Assembly (NCBI RefSeq): GCF_954871325.1
Contig: NC_088779.1
Span: 28,010,869-28,074,868, forward strand
Source: Gordionus sp. m RMFG-2023
Taxonomy: Eukaryota; Nematomorpha; Gordioida; Chordodea; Parachordodidae
Length of the DNA stretch: 64,000 nt
Reading direction: 5' to 3'
In this document: one piece after another, positions 53,632 through 64,000 of the stretch
How the letters are laid out: each line of letters starts with the position of its first letter
Position numbering within the stretch: the first letter of the stretch is position 1
Notes under the pieces: generated by a model
What the model was told of the DNA's origin: nothing
The model's database searches: none
What the model saw: the letters and a program-made list of their open reading frames with translations, nothing else
Program-made: the position numbers and the translations under genes

Positions 53632-54355
53632 ATCATGAGGTATAATTGTAAACTTGGATCCCGTATCAACCTACATAGTAACAACAGCATTATTTACTTT
53701 TAAAGTAGTCATGAACGCATTATCATTAAGTTTAAACTCAGTTATTTTGTTGATATTAAAATCACTACCATTATTATTTTGTGTAGGGTTATTTTTTTTT
53801 CAACCATACTTCAATGTTCATGTTACAATTGATGTTACTTTGATTCACGTCATTATATTGTAATGGTTTTCTTTGATTAATATTTTGATTATAATTTTTC
53901 CACGTATTATTTACTCCATTATTGTTGTTATTGTAGGATTGATATTGATAACCATATCGATTATTATATTGACTCTGATTTCTTTGATTGTTGTAAGACC
54001 TCCCATTATAATTATTGTTTTGCCAAGTACCTCTACCATAATTATTTGAATTGTTATTGTATTGCCAGGCATTGTTTCTATCATAATTGTTTGCATTATT
54101 GTTGTTGTGCCACAGTTTCTTCCGTAATAGTTTGAAATGTTAATCGAAGATTGGTTATTACGAAAATTTCTAGAGTTACCCTCACTGTCTCGAAAAATAT
54201 TGTTTTGATAGTTTCCGCTAGCACTATCATTAGGCCTAAAATCATTATAATTCCTCTTCTTAAAATCAAAATTTTCCTTACGAGTGTTACGTCCATTATA
54301 ATTAAAATTATTTTCTTTAAAATTATTATGTTCATAATCATTAGAATTATTCTCA

Positions 54356-54970
54356 TTAAAAAGTACTTTTGCATGGTATTTTATCCATGTTTAAATTGTA
54401 ATTTTTTTTATTTTTATCCAATTTTTTATCATTGTATGCATAATTTGTATCGCTAACGTCTGGTTTAATATTGCTGCCATCTAACTCCACTCCTAATTTC
54501 ATCATCTTATCTAAGCCTTCGTGCTTATGTTTATTTAACCTTCTGATATTATCATTTAAAGAACAAGTTATTAATTTCTCAATCATTCTTGTATCGTTAT
54601 CAAAATCGCATTTTTTATGAAGTTTTGAAATTCTAAAATAAAAAGTATGGAAGGACTCCTCGGCACCTTGTACCGCTAAGTTAAAGTTCTTTATATTTAC
54701 ATTAATGTCCTCACTTGGAATTAATAGTTTCAATTTACCAAAAACAATATTAAAGTCTTTTAACTGTGCTTTAGAACATATCGACGTAACTTGGTCTACA
54801 ATCTCAATTGGTAAGCTACATAGTAGTGTCCTAACTTTAGATGAGTCTGACTCAATATGTCCTTCAAAGTATGTTTCTATTAAGTTAAGATAAGTCTCAG
54901 ATAATTTTCCTGATAACTTGGGAAATTTAGGAACATATTGAGTGTGTATAAGAGTTAATTTTTCGTCCAT
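54356..54970 (-). pseudogene. gag region of the 6.34-kb gypsy fossil
   Basis: Begins MDEKLTLIHTQYVPKFPKLS and continues with IETYFEGHIESDSSKVRTLL and NFNLAVQGAEESFHTFYFRI, matching retrotransposon gag capsid helices (Ty3/gypsy type). A following Asn-rich stretch (about 53.9-54.37 kb) stands where the nucleocapsid would be; I see no clear zinc knuckle in it. Confidence 0.75.
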
Positions 54971-55343
54971 GATAAAATTTTATTTAAGTAAAGTAAACTT
55001 TCAATATTTAAAATGGGTAAAAGCAAAACATTGTAGTTCATTAAAATCAAATTAAAGTTGTCTAAAAATTTTAATTTTAATCAAGAGAATATGGTCTACT
55101 AGGTTTTAATAGTTTATCTATAAAAATTCTAATTCCTAAAGAGGATTTAGTCCACTAAATTTTAATTTGAATTATCTATAAATATCTAGACTTAATTCGT
55201 CACAAGGAATTAAAAATGTTTTATTGATATTCTATAGGTTAAACATCGCGTAAATTTATATTTAATAACGTAACATAGGGAAAATTTTCTATACCCTATA
55301 AATATAGTATGTCAAATATGTAAAGCGTAAAGATATTTAAATT

Positions 55344-55529
55344 TTAATATTCCGTAATTTCACAAGATATAAAAATGAAATTATTTTCATCAAAAACATA
55401 GGGCTTCCCATTTAGAGACATATAGGCATCAATCATTTTTCGTAAGGACTTAAAATAAAAGACAATTTCATTCATTCTATTATCACGGACATAAGAGAAT
55501 TCATTACATACTCCCATTTCCTTCAACAT
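55344..55529 (-). other. Small open frame in the leader of the gypsy element
   Basis: A 61-codon frame (start MLKEMGVCNEFSYVRDNRMN) lies between the 5' LTR and gag. It is protein-like and does not resemble gag or pol. It could be an accessory or chance leader frame. Function unknown. Confidence 0.35.
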
Positions 55530-55683
55530 TTAATCAATAATAATGCACTGAGGTATATTATAAGCTTAAAAACAAAACATTGTAACGTAAAATGCAAAGA
55601 TTCCGATCAAAAACTATTTTTTTATCATATTACTCTTTTTATTTATATATATATATATATATTTTTTCTTTTTTTTTTTTACC

Positions 55684-55894
55684 TTTTACGATTTTGTAAA
55701 TTTGGATAAAATTTTGACTATCAAAAAGAAAAGTCAAAAAATTTTGTCTGTCCTTTTATCATCTCCAATATCGAACGACGAATTTTCTTTTACGATTTTG
55801 TAAATTTGGATAAAATCTTGACTATCGAAAAGAAAAGTCAAAAAAATTTTATTTGTCCTTTTATCATCTCCAATATCGAACGACGAATTTTCTT
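55684..55894. repeat. Tandem duplication in the gypsy leader, period 104 bp
   Basis: Two adjacent copies of a unit starting TTTTACGATTTTGTAAATTT and ending AACGACGAATTTTCTTT, nearly identical. Close to 5' LTR and primer-binding site. Confidence 0.9.
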
Positions 55895-56027
55895 TTTATT
55901 TTTACAAAAGAAATCAAGGTAAGGATATTTTTTTAATTTTTTTTTTAAAAACTTTTATTATTTAACTTTATTTAATTTTTTTTTTAAAGAGAAAGAAAAA
56001 CGAAAAACGTACGTAACCGGGGCACCA

Positions 56028-56267
56028 TGAAATAAGATTAAACAAATTTGGTTTTAATAATATAAATTTATATTTTATTCACTTCATTCTTTTTTCTATC
56101 ACAATCTATTTATACTCAAAATATCAAAACAAAGGTAATTGAATATATTAAACAATCAATTTAAATAATATAAGAAATTCAAATGATATAACGTTAATAT
56201 ATTTTAAAAATAAATAAATATTCAAATGACTTTAAAAATAAATAAATATTCAAATGACTAATCAACA
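56028..56267 (-). repeat. LTR (5') of the 6.34-kb gypsy element
   Basis: 240 bp; differs from 49929-50162 by a handful of substitutions and one small length change. TGGTGCCCCGG follows immediately inside. Confidence 0.92.
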
Positions 56268-56429
56268 ATTTCTTAATTATTTAACCAACTTATTTTAATA
56301 TTTAAAATTGTATATTATTAATAATTAATTTATATTAAATATATTTTGTTATAAGCATAATTATTTAATTATATCAAATATTGAAATTTTATCATTTAAC
56401 AAAATGTGGTTGATTAGTATAAAGTCGCA

Positions 56430-56595
56430 ATTATTTTTTATACGTAAAGTTTTTATATAAATGTTATACCAACCAAATCAGGCACGGGTTTAAAATGTTC
56501 GTGAAAAAAATGGTAAATTTTTTCCGTTATTTTTTATATGTAAAGTTTTTATATGAATGTTGTACTAACCAAATCGGGTTTGAAATGTTCCTGAA
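56430..56595. repeat. Tandem duplication at the start of peroxiredoxin copy B
   Basis: A unit of about 90-100 bp containing TACGTAAAGTTTTTATATAA or its relative, then ACCAACCAAATC(A/G)GG and ATGTTC(G/C)TGAAAA, occurs twice in a row. This duplicates the upstream flank together with the first codons of the signal peptide, so two candidate ATGs exist (about 56495 and 56585). Only the second leads in frame into exon 2. Confidence 0.7.
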
Positions 56596-58837
56596 AACAA
56601 TGCTAAATTTTTTTACTTTATTATATTACCTAGGTCCTATAAATTCTGAACGTGAACATCATCAACATTTGCAAACATTTAGTAAATTTAGATATAATAT
56701 TTTATAAATTATTTAATATTAAGTTGGTAAGCCAGCGCCAAAATTTCTTACAGTTGCTATATTCGGAGATAAATTTATTCAAATTAATTCTTCTTATCAT
56801 GCAGGAAAATATCTTGTTCTTTTCTTTTACCCTTTAGACTTGTATAATATGATATTTTTATAAAAAATATTGATTTCTATTCAAGCACTTTTGTATGCCC
56901 AACTGAAATACTTGCATTTAGTGATAGATTTATGGAATTTGAAAATTTAGATACAAAAATAATTGCATGCTCAGTTGATTCAGCTTATACTCATTATGCA
57001 TGGTCAGATACTAATATAAAATTTTATAAAAATTAAATTTAGTATAAAAATTCCTAGAAAGGATGGTGGTCTTGGAAAAATTAATATTCCACTAATGTCA
57101 GACTTAAATCACAACATATCTAAATCATATGGAGTTTATTCCAAAGAATTAGGACATACATATAGGTGCAATAATATCATATGAAATGATAAATTGTTAT
57201 AAATTAATATCACAAAATGTAATTATATCAATGCAATATGTTGTATATAATTTTTTTAATTATAATTTTGTTTAACTTATTTATACCTATAATTTTAATT
57301 CACATTTTTGAATGGCATCTGGTACTAACCTTTGTTAATTGGTAATAGATAATCAGTTTTTGAATAGTTAGAAGCCTATCTAAGCCTGCTTGATAAATAC
57401 CTTTTGGCAACAAGGAATTCAGATATGCTATGGCAATTAGGCTGGGCTTAGATATTTTTACTATAACTGTCAAAGATATGTGTTATTGTGTGATTCTGAT
57501 GCTAGACATCCACTCCATAGTCTTACCAATAGATACAATTATATACAACACAAAAAAAATCAATAAAATCAACCAATATTTATTATTAAAGCCAATGTAC
57601 CCTTCTATCTAGAACATTGAGACATTTCAATCATAATTTGTGGCCTGATCTGTATGCTTTAGCTACCTGGGATATGGGCAAACAAATTTTATGGAATTTT
57701 ACATGTATAAGCATTTTTGCCCCTCTCCACAATAGTAATTGTGTTCCATTAGGAATTACTAAGAAATGATATTTTTACAATATTCCCAATTAGCTAAAAA
57801 CAATATATTTATATCTATTTATTTCAACAAACTATTAATTTGGAAAAGAGATTAAGTCCCTAATTAAATTTATCTCCAAAAGTTCCCTAAGACAACAATT
57901 TTGAGATTGGTAAAACAAAAAATTAGCTTTGAGCTCATAGATCACAATGAATTATTTAAGCCTTCCTGGCTATCACCTGAAGAAGATGACTATTATGAAT
58001 TTTAATTTTTTTTTTGTATTTATATCAGAGACCTGCTGAGGTACCATTAGCATGGATCAGTCTGTTTTTTTGGCCCAGCCCAGCCCGGATTTTATATTTT
58101 CAGGCTCATTTCTAATTTTTTAAAAATATAATATTTTTATAGCTATTAATGGCTATTTAAAATATATGGCCTGGCCCTGGTATTTTTTTTAAATTTTTTT
58201 TGGCCAGCTCTGGTATTTTACAAAAAAAAAATTATGCCACTGTTACAATTGTATGCTAATCCTTGGCCCCGAATTTTTTTATCTAGCCCATATTTTCTTA
58301 AAATATAGTATATTATTTTTAATTTATATAGCTAATAATGGCAATTTAAAATATACAGCCAGGCCTGGCTATATTTTAAAAAATATTTAAGGCTTATCCT
58401 AGTCCAGTTATATTTAAAAAAATTAAAATACAGACTGGGCTTAGAGCCTAGTCAGCAGGCCTCTGATAATCATACATTAGTAGTGTTGTTAAATAGCTCG
58501 ATTTGGGTGATTTTTAATCTGATAGCAAAATCTTAAGGCTTGTGTAATATATTTCTGGATAAATTGAGTTAGCTCTTTTTAAGTCTGCTAAAATTGAGCT
58601 GTTCTACAACACTAATCATTAGCTTATGTTCATTTAAATTTGAACTCTATTAGAAGTTTTATTTAACCTAGGGGTTTGTTCATAATTGATCCACAAGGTA
58701 TATTGAGGCAAATATCAATAAATGATCTGCCAGTTGGTAGATCAGTTGAAGAAACGTTGAGACTTTTGCAAGCCATTCAACATGCTGATAAATATAGGGA
58801 AGTAAGTCCAGCTGATTGGAAACCAGGAGATATATCG
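56585..58837 (+). CDS. Peroxiredoxin copy B, resolving cysteine lost
   Basis: Same five-exon layout as copy A: 56585-56681, 56724-56841, 56886-57002, 57043-57165, 58672-58837; introns 42, 44, 40 and 1506 bp. The joined frame stays open for 207 codons. The signal peptide ([20 protein letters not shown]) and the peroxidatic site TFVCPTE are kept. Changes at usually conserved sites: HYAW becomes HYAC at the exon 3/4 junction, and the resolving site GEVCPADW reads REVSPADW, so the resolving Cys is Ser. It could be a 1-Cys-like paralogue using another reductant, or a recently duplicated copy that is decaying without a frame break yet. The terminal exon was not found here either. Confidence 0.7.
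58025..58470. mobile_element. CAGAG(A/G)CCTGC inverted-end element, copy B
   Basis: Counterpart of 40357-40838: starts CAGAGACCTGCTGAGGTACC and ends GTCAGCAGGCCTCTG. The inner duplicated start seen in copy A is missing here. Confidence 0.6.
58481..58614. mobile_element. Palindromic MITE, TAGTGTTG family, 134 bp (copy B)
   Basis: Counterpart of 40851-40984 with a few substitutions, at the same position relative to the peroxiredoxin last exon. Confidence 0.78.
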
Positions 58838-60372
58838 GTTATAATATGATTACATGATATTTCAGTACATTTATCGTTTTCTAGTGAATTTATTTTATTT
58901 AAAAAAATAAAATATGTAATCAATATTTCATTTATGAGGTATATCAAAGATCTAATAAGAGTCAGTGCTGTGTTGCCAAATATTTAGCAAAGAACTGACT
59001 ACACAAATTTTAGTTCACTTATATTGCTCAATTCTTGTTTTATTATAGCTTCATTTTTTGAAATTAATTAAAATTCATTTATATCTATATTGAGTTTAAA
59101 AATTTTCGATAAATAAGGTGATTTTTCTTCTACTTATGCCATGGAGATACTTAATTTTTGATACTTTTATTTCAAATATCTGAACAGAATTGTCTATATA
59201 TATCTATATATATATTAATTTTATAATACTTAAGGCATATAAAATAATGATAACAATTTTATAAAAATCACTTAAGGCATATAAAATAATGATAACAATT
59301 TTATAATAATCAATACAAAAAATGTTAATTCTCAATTTAATCTTTTAATTTTAATATAAATAAACATCATGTTGAGGACCCTAACTGTAGAGAGTACATT
59401 TTTAAGAAAGATCTATATGCCTATTAATTAGAAAGGGCAGATAAATTCTTAATCTTGAGATTTATATTTAAACTAAACCTAATTGGGAATGATTTATTGT
59501 TAAAAATGTACCCCCATGGTTTTTTAAATTCACCCATCTGCTCATTTAAAAATTTTGCTGACCACCCGTACAATATAAAAGATATTTTAATAACTGGTTT
59601 GGCTCTATAATTATTTATTTGAATGCAATTTAATCAAACTTATAAAATATCTTATGTTATGAAATAATTTAAAAAAAACAATTTTTTAATTTAAATAAAA
59701 GTTTTTCCCGCTCATTTCTCTCGAAAATATTTAAAATTCACCTGCCCATCAAATTATTTTTAATATCCGCCCTCCACCTGCTCACTGTTAAACATATTTT
59801 CAACATTCACGCACGCCCGGAAAGCGGGCTAGCTAAAAACCTGCCTATTACAGACGTCTAACTTTAATCGATACCTCCATTTCATAAATACCCAAATTAT
59901 CTTCTAAATATTCAATTTGTCTCACCTCGAAAATATCTTAAAATGATTGTAAATATAGTCAATTTTAATGATAAATACCAGACATAAACGGGACCTCACT
60001 AATGTTTAATAACCGAGATAGATATGCTAAACGAATTTTTAAAAAATTGCATAGGTTTTGGAATTTTAAACTCTATTTAGCGGAAATTTTGATAATAGAT
60101 CGGATCCGAGGGGGCTAAAATACATAGGTTCATATTACCCCTAATTCGATGGATTGTCTTTAAAATCAGTTCTTCTTCTTCTAACAAAATAATTTTAAGC
60201 TTCTTAACCCTAATTTTGGTTCGCAACTTATACATTTTAACTGGCTAGCATAGATTCAGAATTTTTTTTACAAATAGTTCCATCGATTCCGCCAGCACAA
60301 CGTTGTGTATAATTTTAATTGTTTCTGTCTTAATTTTAAACTGAATTCTTTGTGCTAACGATCAGCTGATTA
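58838..60372. other. Peroxiredoxin downstream flank, copy B
   Basis: AT-rich, direct counterpart of 41208-42834. It includes a local direct duplication of CACTTAAGGCATATAAAATA (about 59229-59300). No coding exon was recognised. Confidence 0.5.
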
Positions 60373-63022
60373 CTTCTTTAAAATGATGGTTAACAAATAT
60401 AACTATCTAATTTTTTTTTAAAGTGTTTAATATAAATAACTTAAAAAAGAGGGTATTATTATTAAGATTGCTCTATTACTTACGTGATTTTTGGGAAAAT
60501 TTATGATTTATGGAACCAATTTAAAATATAACCAAGGATGGGACTGAACTTAGGCTGATTAGCTTACTACGTTCACCCTGAATTCAAAGCTAGCGTGAAT
60601 TCGCTGAGAGGAATATCAAAATATCCATATTCTATATATTTCGCCGCTAACTATGAATTCAGGTTCAGGGTTGGGAGTATCGGGAATACTTGTGGTAACG
60701 ATTAGCTATCAAATAGGGAGAAGTGATCCAAGGAATTAGGTGATCAGAGAAATGTTTTCACACGTTATTGATATACATGTATAAGATGTAAATATGGAAT
60801 GGTATGATTATGTGTCGTCCTTTTGTGGACTGTATATGTTTTGAATATAAATAAATGAATCTAATAGCATATTTTATACTTGTATTTAAAATGGCAAAGT
60901 TAAAATCTCAACTATTTAATATTAAAAAAAAATATTTTGTAAATGAAAAACAACCAAAATTATTATAAAAAACTGAAATGAAATATTCTTATTTATTCAC
61001 CCTCTCAGCTACAATCTATTTTTTTTATAATAAAAAATTATTTTTACACACCAAGAGGATCTCGTGGCTCCAAGTGAACTAATAAAGCCAAGCCTTAAAA
61101 TTTTGGTATATTTTTTACAATTTCAAAGCGAATATTTGATTTTTATTAATACTAGTGAAAATGAATTACAACATGTTTGTTTCTTTGTATTTTAACAGAA
61201 CTGTTTAACTAAAATGCTGAATCTATAAATAATAGAGTAAAATAGACTTTCTCTAAATTTTTAACGAGCCGGGCCTGATATTTTGTAAAATATGCCGGGC
61301 AAATCTATTAAAAAATTATAATTTTAAACGGACCAAAGAGGGTCGGGGTTTGTAGACCTCTATTATGGATGCAAACCTTCGTATGATCTGTAAACACCCA
61401 TCCAACTTCTAAACTTAGCACCTGACTTGGACAACTAAGATAAAAACAATCCTTTATCCCATATTCCGCTCACATATAAAAACAATGGAATACTCCTCTT
61501 ATTGCTTGTTCTGTATAATATTTTCCTTTAAACGATTTACTTTAGATTAACTTCAACTTAATTATCTTTAAAGCCAAGACAGATTACGAATGGCTTGAAA
61601 CCATCCCCTACCAATCTCGGATTGATTCTCTCAGCATTATTTATTCTACTTGTGTGGTTAAACGATAGGCAACCACCTTATTACAAATATTTTCAGGGTT
61701 TTCTTTACGTGATAGTTTCAAAAGACCAGACGATATTGACCCTAATATCATGGTCCAATGGCACCCCCCCCCCTTCAGCCAATCTGGGACTACACCAGTA
61801 TAAACTAATCGACCAAGTCTAATAGTTCACATCAATAATCAAATCTTTAAGATAAATATTCAGCTAAAAGTAATTTATGTCCCCATCGCCACCAATACTT
61901 TAGAAATCACCAGCAATGACTTTTCGTTTATCAAATTGCTAAGGGAAAAAATAACCATCAATACTGAAGATCATAACGAGATGTTCTACCTCCGCCAAAG
62001 GATCTCTTTGGAGATTTCGCTCCAATTTTCTCAACATCCATACACCCCTAGGATGATCCTTCTCCCCAATTTTTTAGTATATCTATTTATCCACTTTTCT
62101 AGTTCATTATCTTTAGCCATTCTTTTTGTATTTTTTTTTCCCCTACACTCTAATTTTTATAATATATATACAAAATATCTTACATTTTTGAAAATAAAAT
62201 ATATTTAGTACCTGCTATACAATAAGCAAATGTAAAGAAAAAAAATTTATTTTATTAATTTTTGTTTTAATTATTTATTTTATTAATTCTTTATCATAAT
62301 ATACAATTATTATTTTTTTTTCTACCAGCTAAGCGTATTTGAACAAATATTACTAAAATTAAAATAATTATTAACCTAATGTTTTAGGATTTTTTTAAAA
62401 TATATAAAAAATAATAATATTTAATATGAGAAGTATGGGGTTAAAAGGGAATTATTAATATTTTCATATCCTTTTATCGAAACAAAAATAATAATATTTA
62501 GATGGGAACAAAAAGGCATGTAAAATCCGAGGAAAATATTACATTTATGAACAATCAACAAATAGATCATAATGAAAATAAAATGTTATTTATTATAATA
62601 ATTATAATGATATTAATTTGTCTTTGCTGATTTTGGATTTATAATTTCTGGTCAGTGTTTACGACAATAGATAAAGTATAAATATAGTAAAATCATAATA
62701 ACTAAAATATCACATTTTGAATAATATAACTCTCATTCAAAGTTCTTTTTTGACTTTGTTAACAGCCTGGAAGTATAGTAACTTTTGTTCGGGATCAGGT
62801 GTTATCTAATTTATAATTTATTTTCATATTAATCCTTTTTTTAAAAAATTATTTTCGAGTAAGGTGGATTTATAATGGGGTCCGATCTTTCACATTTTAA
62901 CAGCAGATGGATTTTTAAAAAATTAAAATCAATAATCCTTAGATTATTATCATTAATAAAAATTAAAAATAAAATTAATAGTAACATAGGAAAATTGATC
63001 TCATAAACAAGATTTTTAAAAT
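60373..63022. repeat. Inverted sub-block of the segmental duplication, copy B side
   Basis: Reverse complement of 42835-45816, with about 285 bp of copy A (around 44.83-45.11 kb) missing; that missing part includes one end of the hAT element at 44555-45001. Confidence 0.88.
60630..62090 (+). CDS. Unidentified gene blocks in the inverted segment, copy B
   Basis: Plus-strand counterpart of 43850-45570: TMNSGSGLGVSGILVVTISY (about 60.65 kb); AKTDYEWLETIPYQSRIDSL then SIIYSTCV (61574-61656); a 40-bp GT...AG interval (61657-61696); GFLYVIVSKDQTILTLISWS (from 61697); and IHINNQIFKINIQLKVIYVP ... YLRQRISLEISLQFSQHPYT (about 61.83-62.06 kb). Changes from copy A are mostly conservative, but there is an extra Lys codon (LREKITINT against LREITINT), and the C-tract differs in length. 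Family not recognised. The 40-bp interval has proper splice ends, which favours a host gene over chance frames. Confidence 0.35.
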
Positions 63023-63418
63023 CCTCCCTCTTCTACCATTTCAAAAGGAGCGCACTTCCACTCCTGATAAAAAATTTTTTTTAAAGAAGCGTATAGTCTT
63101 AACTGCTTCTTTGATTTTAATTTTTATATTTGCTCATTACATTTTATTTATGATACCCATCTTGTTTGGAACATAATGTAATATAAATTGGCAATTAGTA
63201 ATTTTCTCAAACCATGCTTAAGTAAAATTTATATATTTATTTATATATTTAGATCCAATCAAATTAATAAGGAGAAAAATTCTTTTTTTTATATATTTCA
63301 AATTGAAATTCTAATATTTTAATAAGAAAATTTTATATTTTTATATAAAATTATAAATATACTTTAAAATAATTTGTAAACAAATTAGATTGATAAATAT
63401 GCTTTAAATACATATTAC

Positions 63419-64000
63419 TCCATTAAATAAATATAGTTTATTGAACAAGGGGAAAAGTTCAATTCGCCTGTTAAGTCAGAGATTGATTGGAATTAGTGGT
63501 AATTTGTCTTTATTTGACGTATTTATCAAGAATGAAATAAAATTAATAAATTTTATCTGTATTATATCAAAAACATTATTTATATATCTCGTAAATCAAT
63601 TGTTTCCAATCACGTTATACAATTAACAACCTTTAATATATTATTACAATCTAAGTATATATTCTTTTCGCCTTAAGTGAAACATTTGTCAAAAAGTAAT
63701 TGAAAACACCACTTTCATGATGTAAGTTGAATCATACAACATAGTTATTCACCAATTGACCCACTTGCCAACCCTGCTGATGAATTCAATTCAAAGCAAT
63801 TCTTCTACATTATTAGGCTATTTTTTTCTTTGTTTTAGGAACTTGTTTTATTGTAAAATAAATTCATATTTTTAATATCTATTTTGATCTCTGCTTATCC
63901 ATTACCATCAATTTAAATGCAGGATGAATAATAGCAGCGATGATATTATCATTATTGTAAAAAGGTCATTATAATATTTTGAACACTCGTTTTTAAAATC
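63419..64000. other. Window end, no gene seen
   Basis: Contains a 61-codon plus-strand frame (63441-63626) with no recognisable product. TTGCCAACCCTG at about 63765-63777 looks like the right end of a CAGGGTTGGCAA-type hAT element whose other end I could not place. Confidence 0.35.

Larger units (their letters stand above)
49924..56272 (-). mobile_element. Ty3/gypsy LTR retrotransposon fossil, 6.34 kb (with target duplication)
   Basis: LTRs at 49929-50162 and 56028-56267 start TGTTGATTAG and end CTTATTTCA in element orientation; ATTTC flanks both ends. A primer-binding-like TGGTGCCCCGG directly follows the 5' LTR, and a polypurine run AGAGGGGGAA directly precedes the 3' LTR. Parts in order on the minus strand: leader; gag about 54.36-54.97 kb (FPKLSGKLSETYLNLIETYF); an Asn-rich nucleocapsid-like stretch about 53.9-54.37 kb; protease and reverse transcriptase about 52.5-53.7 kb (YPLPRINDLIAKL, IFYIDDLLITG); RNase H about 52.1-52.5 kb (ATDASKRGLGAVLF); integrase about 50.8-51.9 kb. 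The order is typical of Metaviridae. It is broken, with roughly five breaks, although most of the length is still readable. LTRs about 97% alike, so fairly recent. Confidence 0.92.
56477..63418 (+). repeat. Segmental duplication, copy B (6.9 kb)
   Basis: Matches copy A (35842-47387). It lacks the gypsy insertion and about 1.15 kb at the distal end, joined at a TTTTTATA microhomology near 63130. The middle (60373-63022) is inverted relative to A. Similarity stops at about 63418. Confidence 0.9.

Noticed and set aside
54151-54456. Ile-rich plus-strand frame
   Set aside because: Antisense of the Asn-rich nucleocapsid stretch of the gypsy fossil.

Overview
This is a eukaryotic nuclear window, very AT-rich (by eye about three quarters A+T), with genes split into many exons and most of the sequence made of transposon remnants. 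The animal-type gene content (a PX-domain SGK kinase, a secreted 2-Cys peroxiredoxin), many hAT elements, Ty3/gypsy elements and introns of only 39-44 bp next to introns of several kb point to an invertebrate animal. Tiny 5' introns followed by one large intron are familiar from flatworms, but that assignment is inference. I see no bacterial features, rRNA, tRNA or CRISPR array.

Region 1 (1-7.4 kb): no gene I can support. It holds a 454-bp inverted-repeat element, a small LTR-type fossil (4.48-5.74 kb) and a LINE reverse-transcriptase tail (about 6.06-6.47 kb).

Region 2 (7.4-26.2 kb, minus strand): one large host gene. Reading splice sites by hand gives eleven exons that join in phase into a 673-residue SGK3-type kinase: N-terminal PX domain, Ser-rich linker, complete AGC kinase domain and a tail ending in the FLGFSY hydrophobic motif. 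It carries extra segments not usual for SGKs, including a Cys/His-rich stretch just before the hydrophobic motif. Its third intron is about 12.9 kb and is full of small inverted-repeat elements.

Region 3 (26.2-35.5 kb): gene-poor. It has one candidate terminal exon of an unknown gene (31.19-31.40 kb) and a nested stack: a hAT element of about 4 kb containing a LINE fragment and a second hAT with intact ends and a perfect 8-bp target duplication.

Region 4 (35.8-47.4 kb) and its partner (56.5-63.4 kb): an old segmental duplication in direct order. Both copies begin with a five-exon signal-peptide peroxiredoxin gene. Copy A keeps both catalytic cysteines; copy B keeps an open frame but has lost the resolving cysteine. 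Copy A has a 3.07-kb gypsy element in its fourth intron, and copy B shows the empty site. About 3 kb inside the block is inverted between the copies and contains protein-like blocks of an unidentified gene.

Region 5 (46.3-56.3 kb): hAT transposase remnants, then a 6.34-kb Ty3/gypsy element (49.93-56.27 kb) with both LTRs, a target duplication, primer-binding and polypurine tracts and a recognisable gag-pol, but broken in several places. It lies between the two duplicated blocks.
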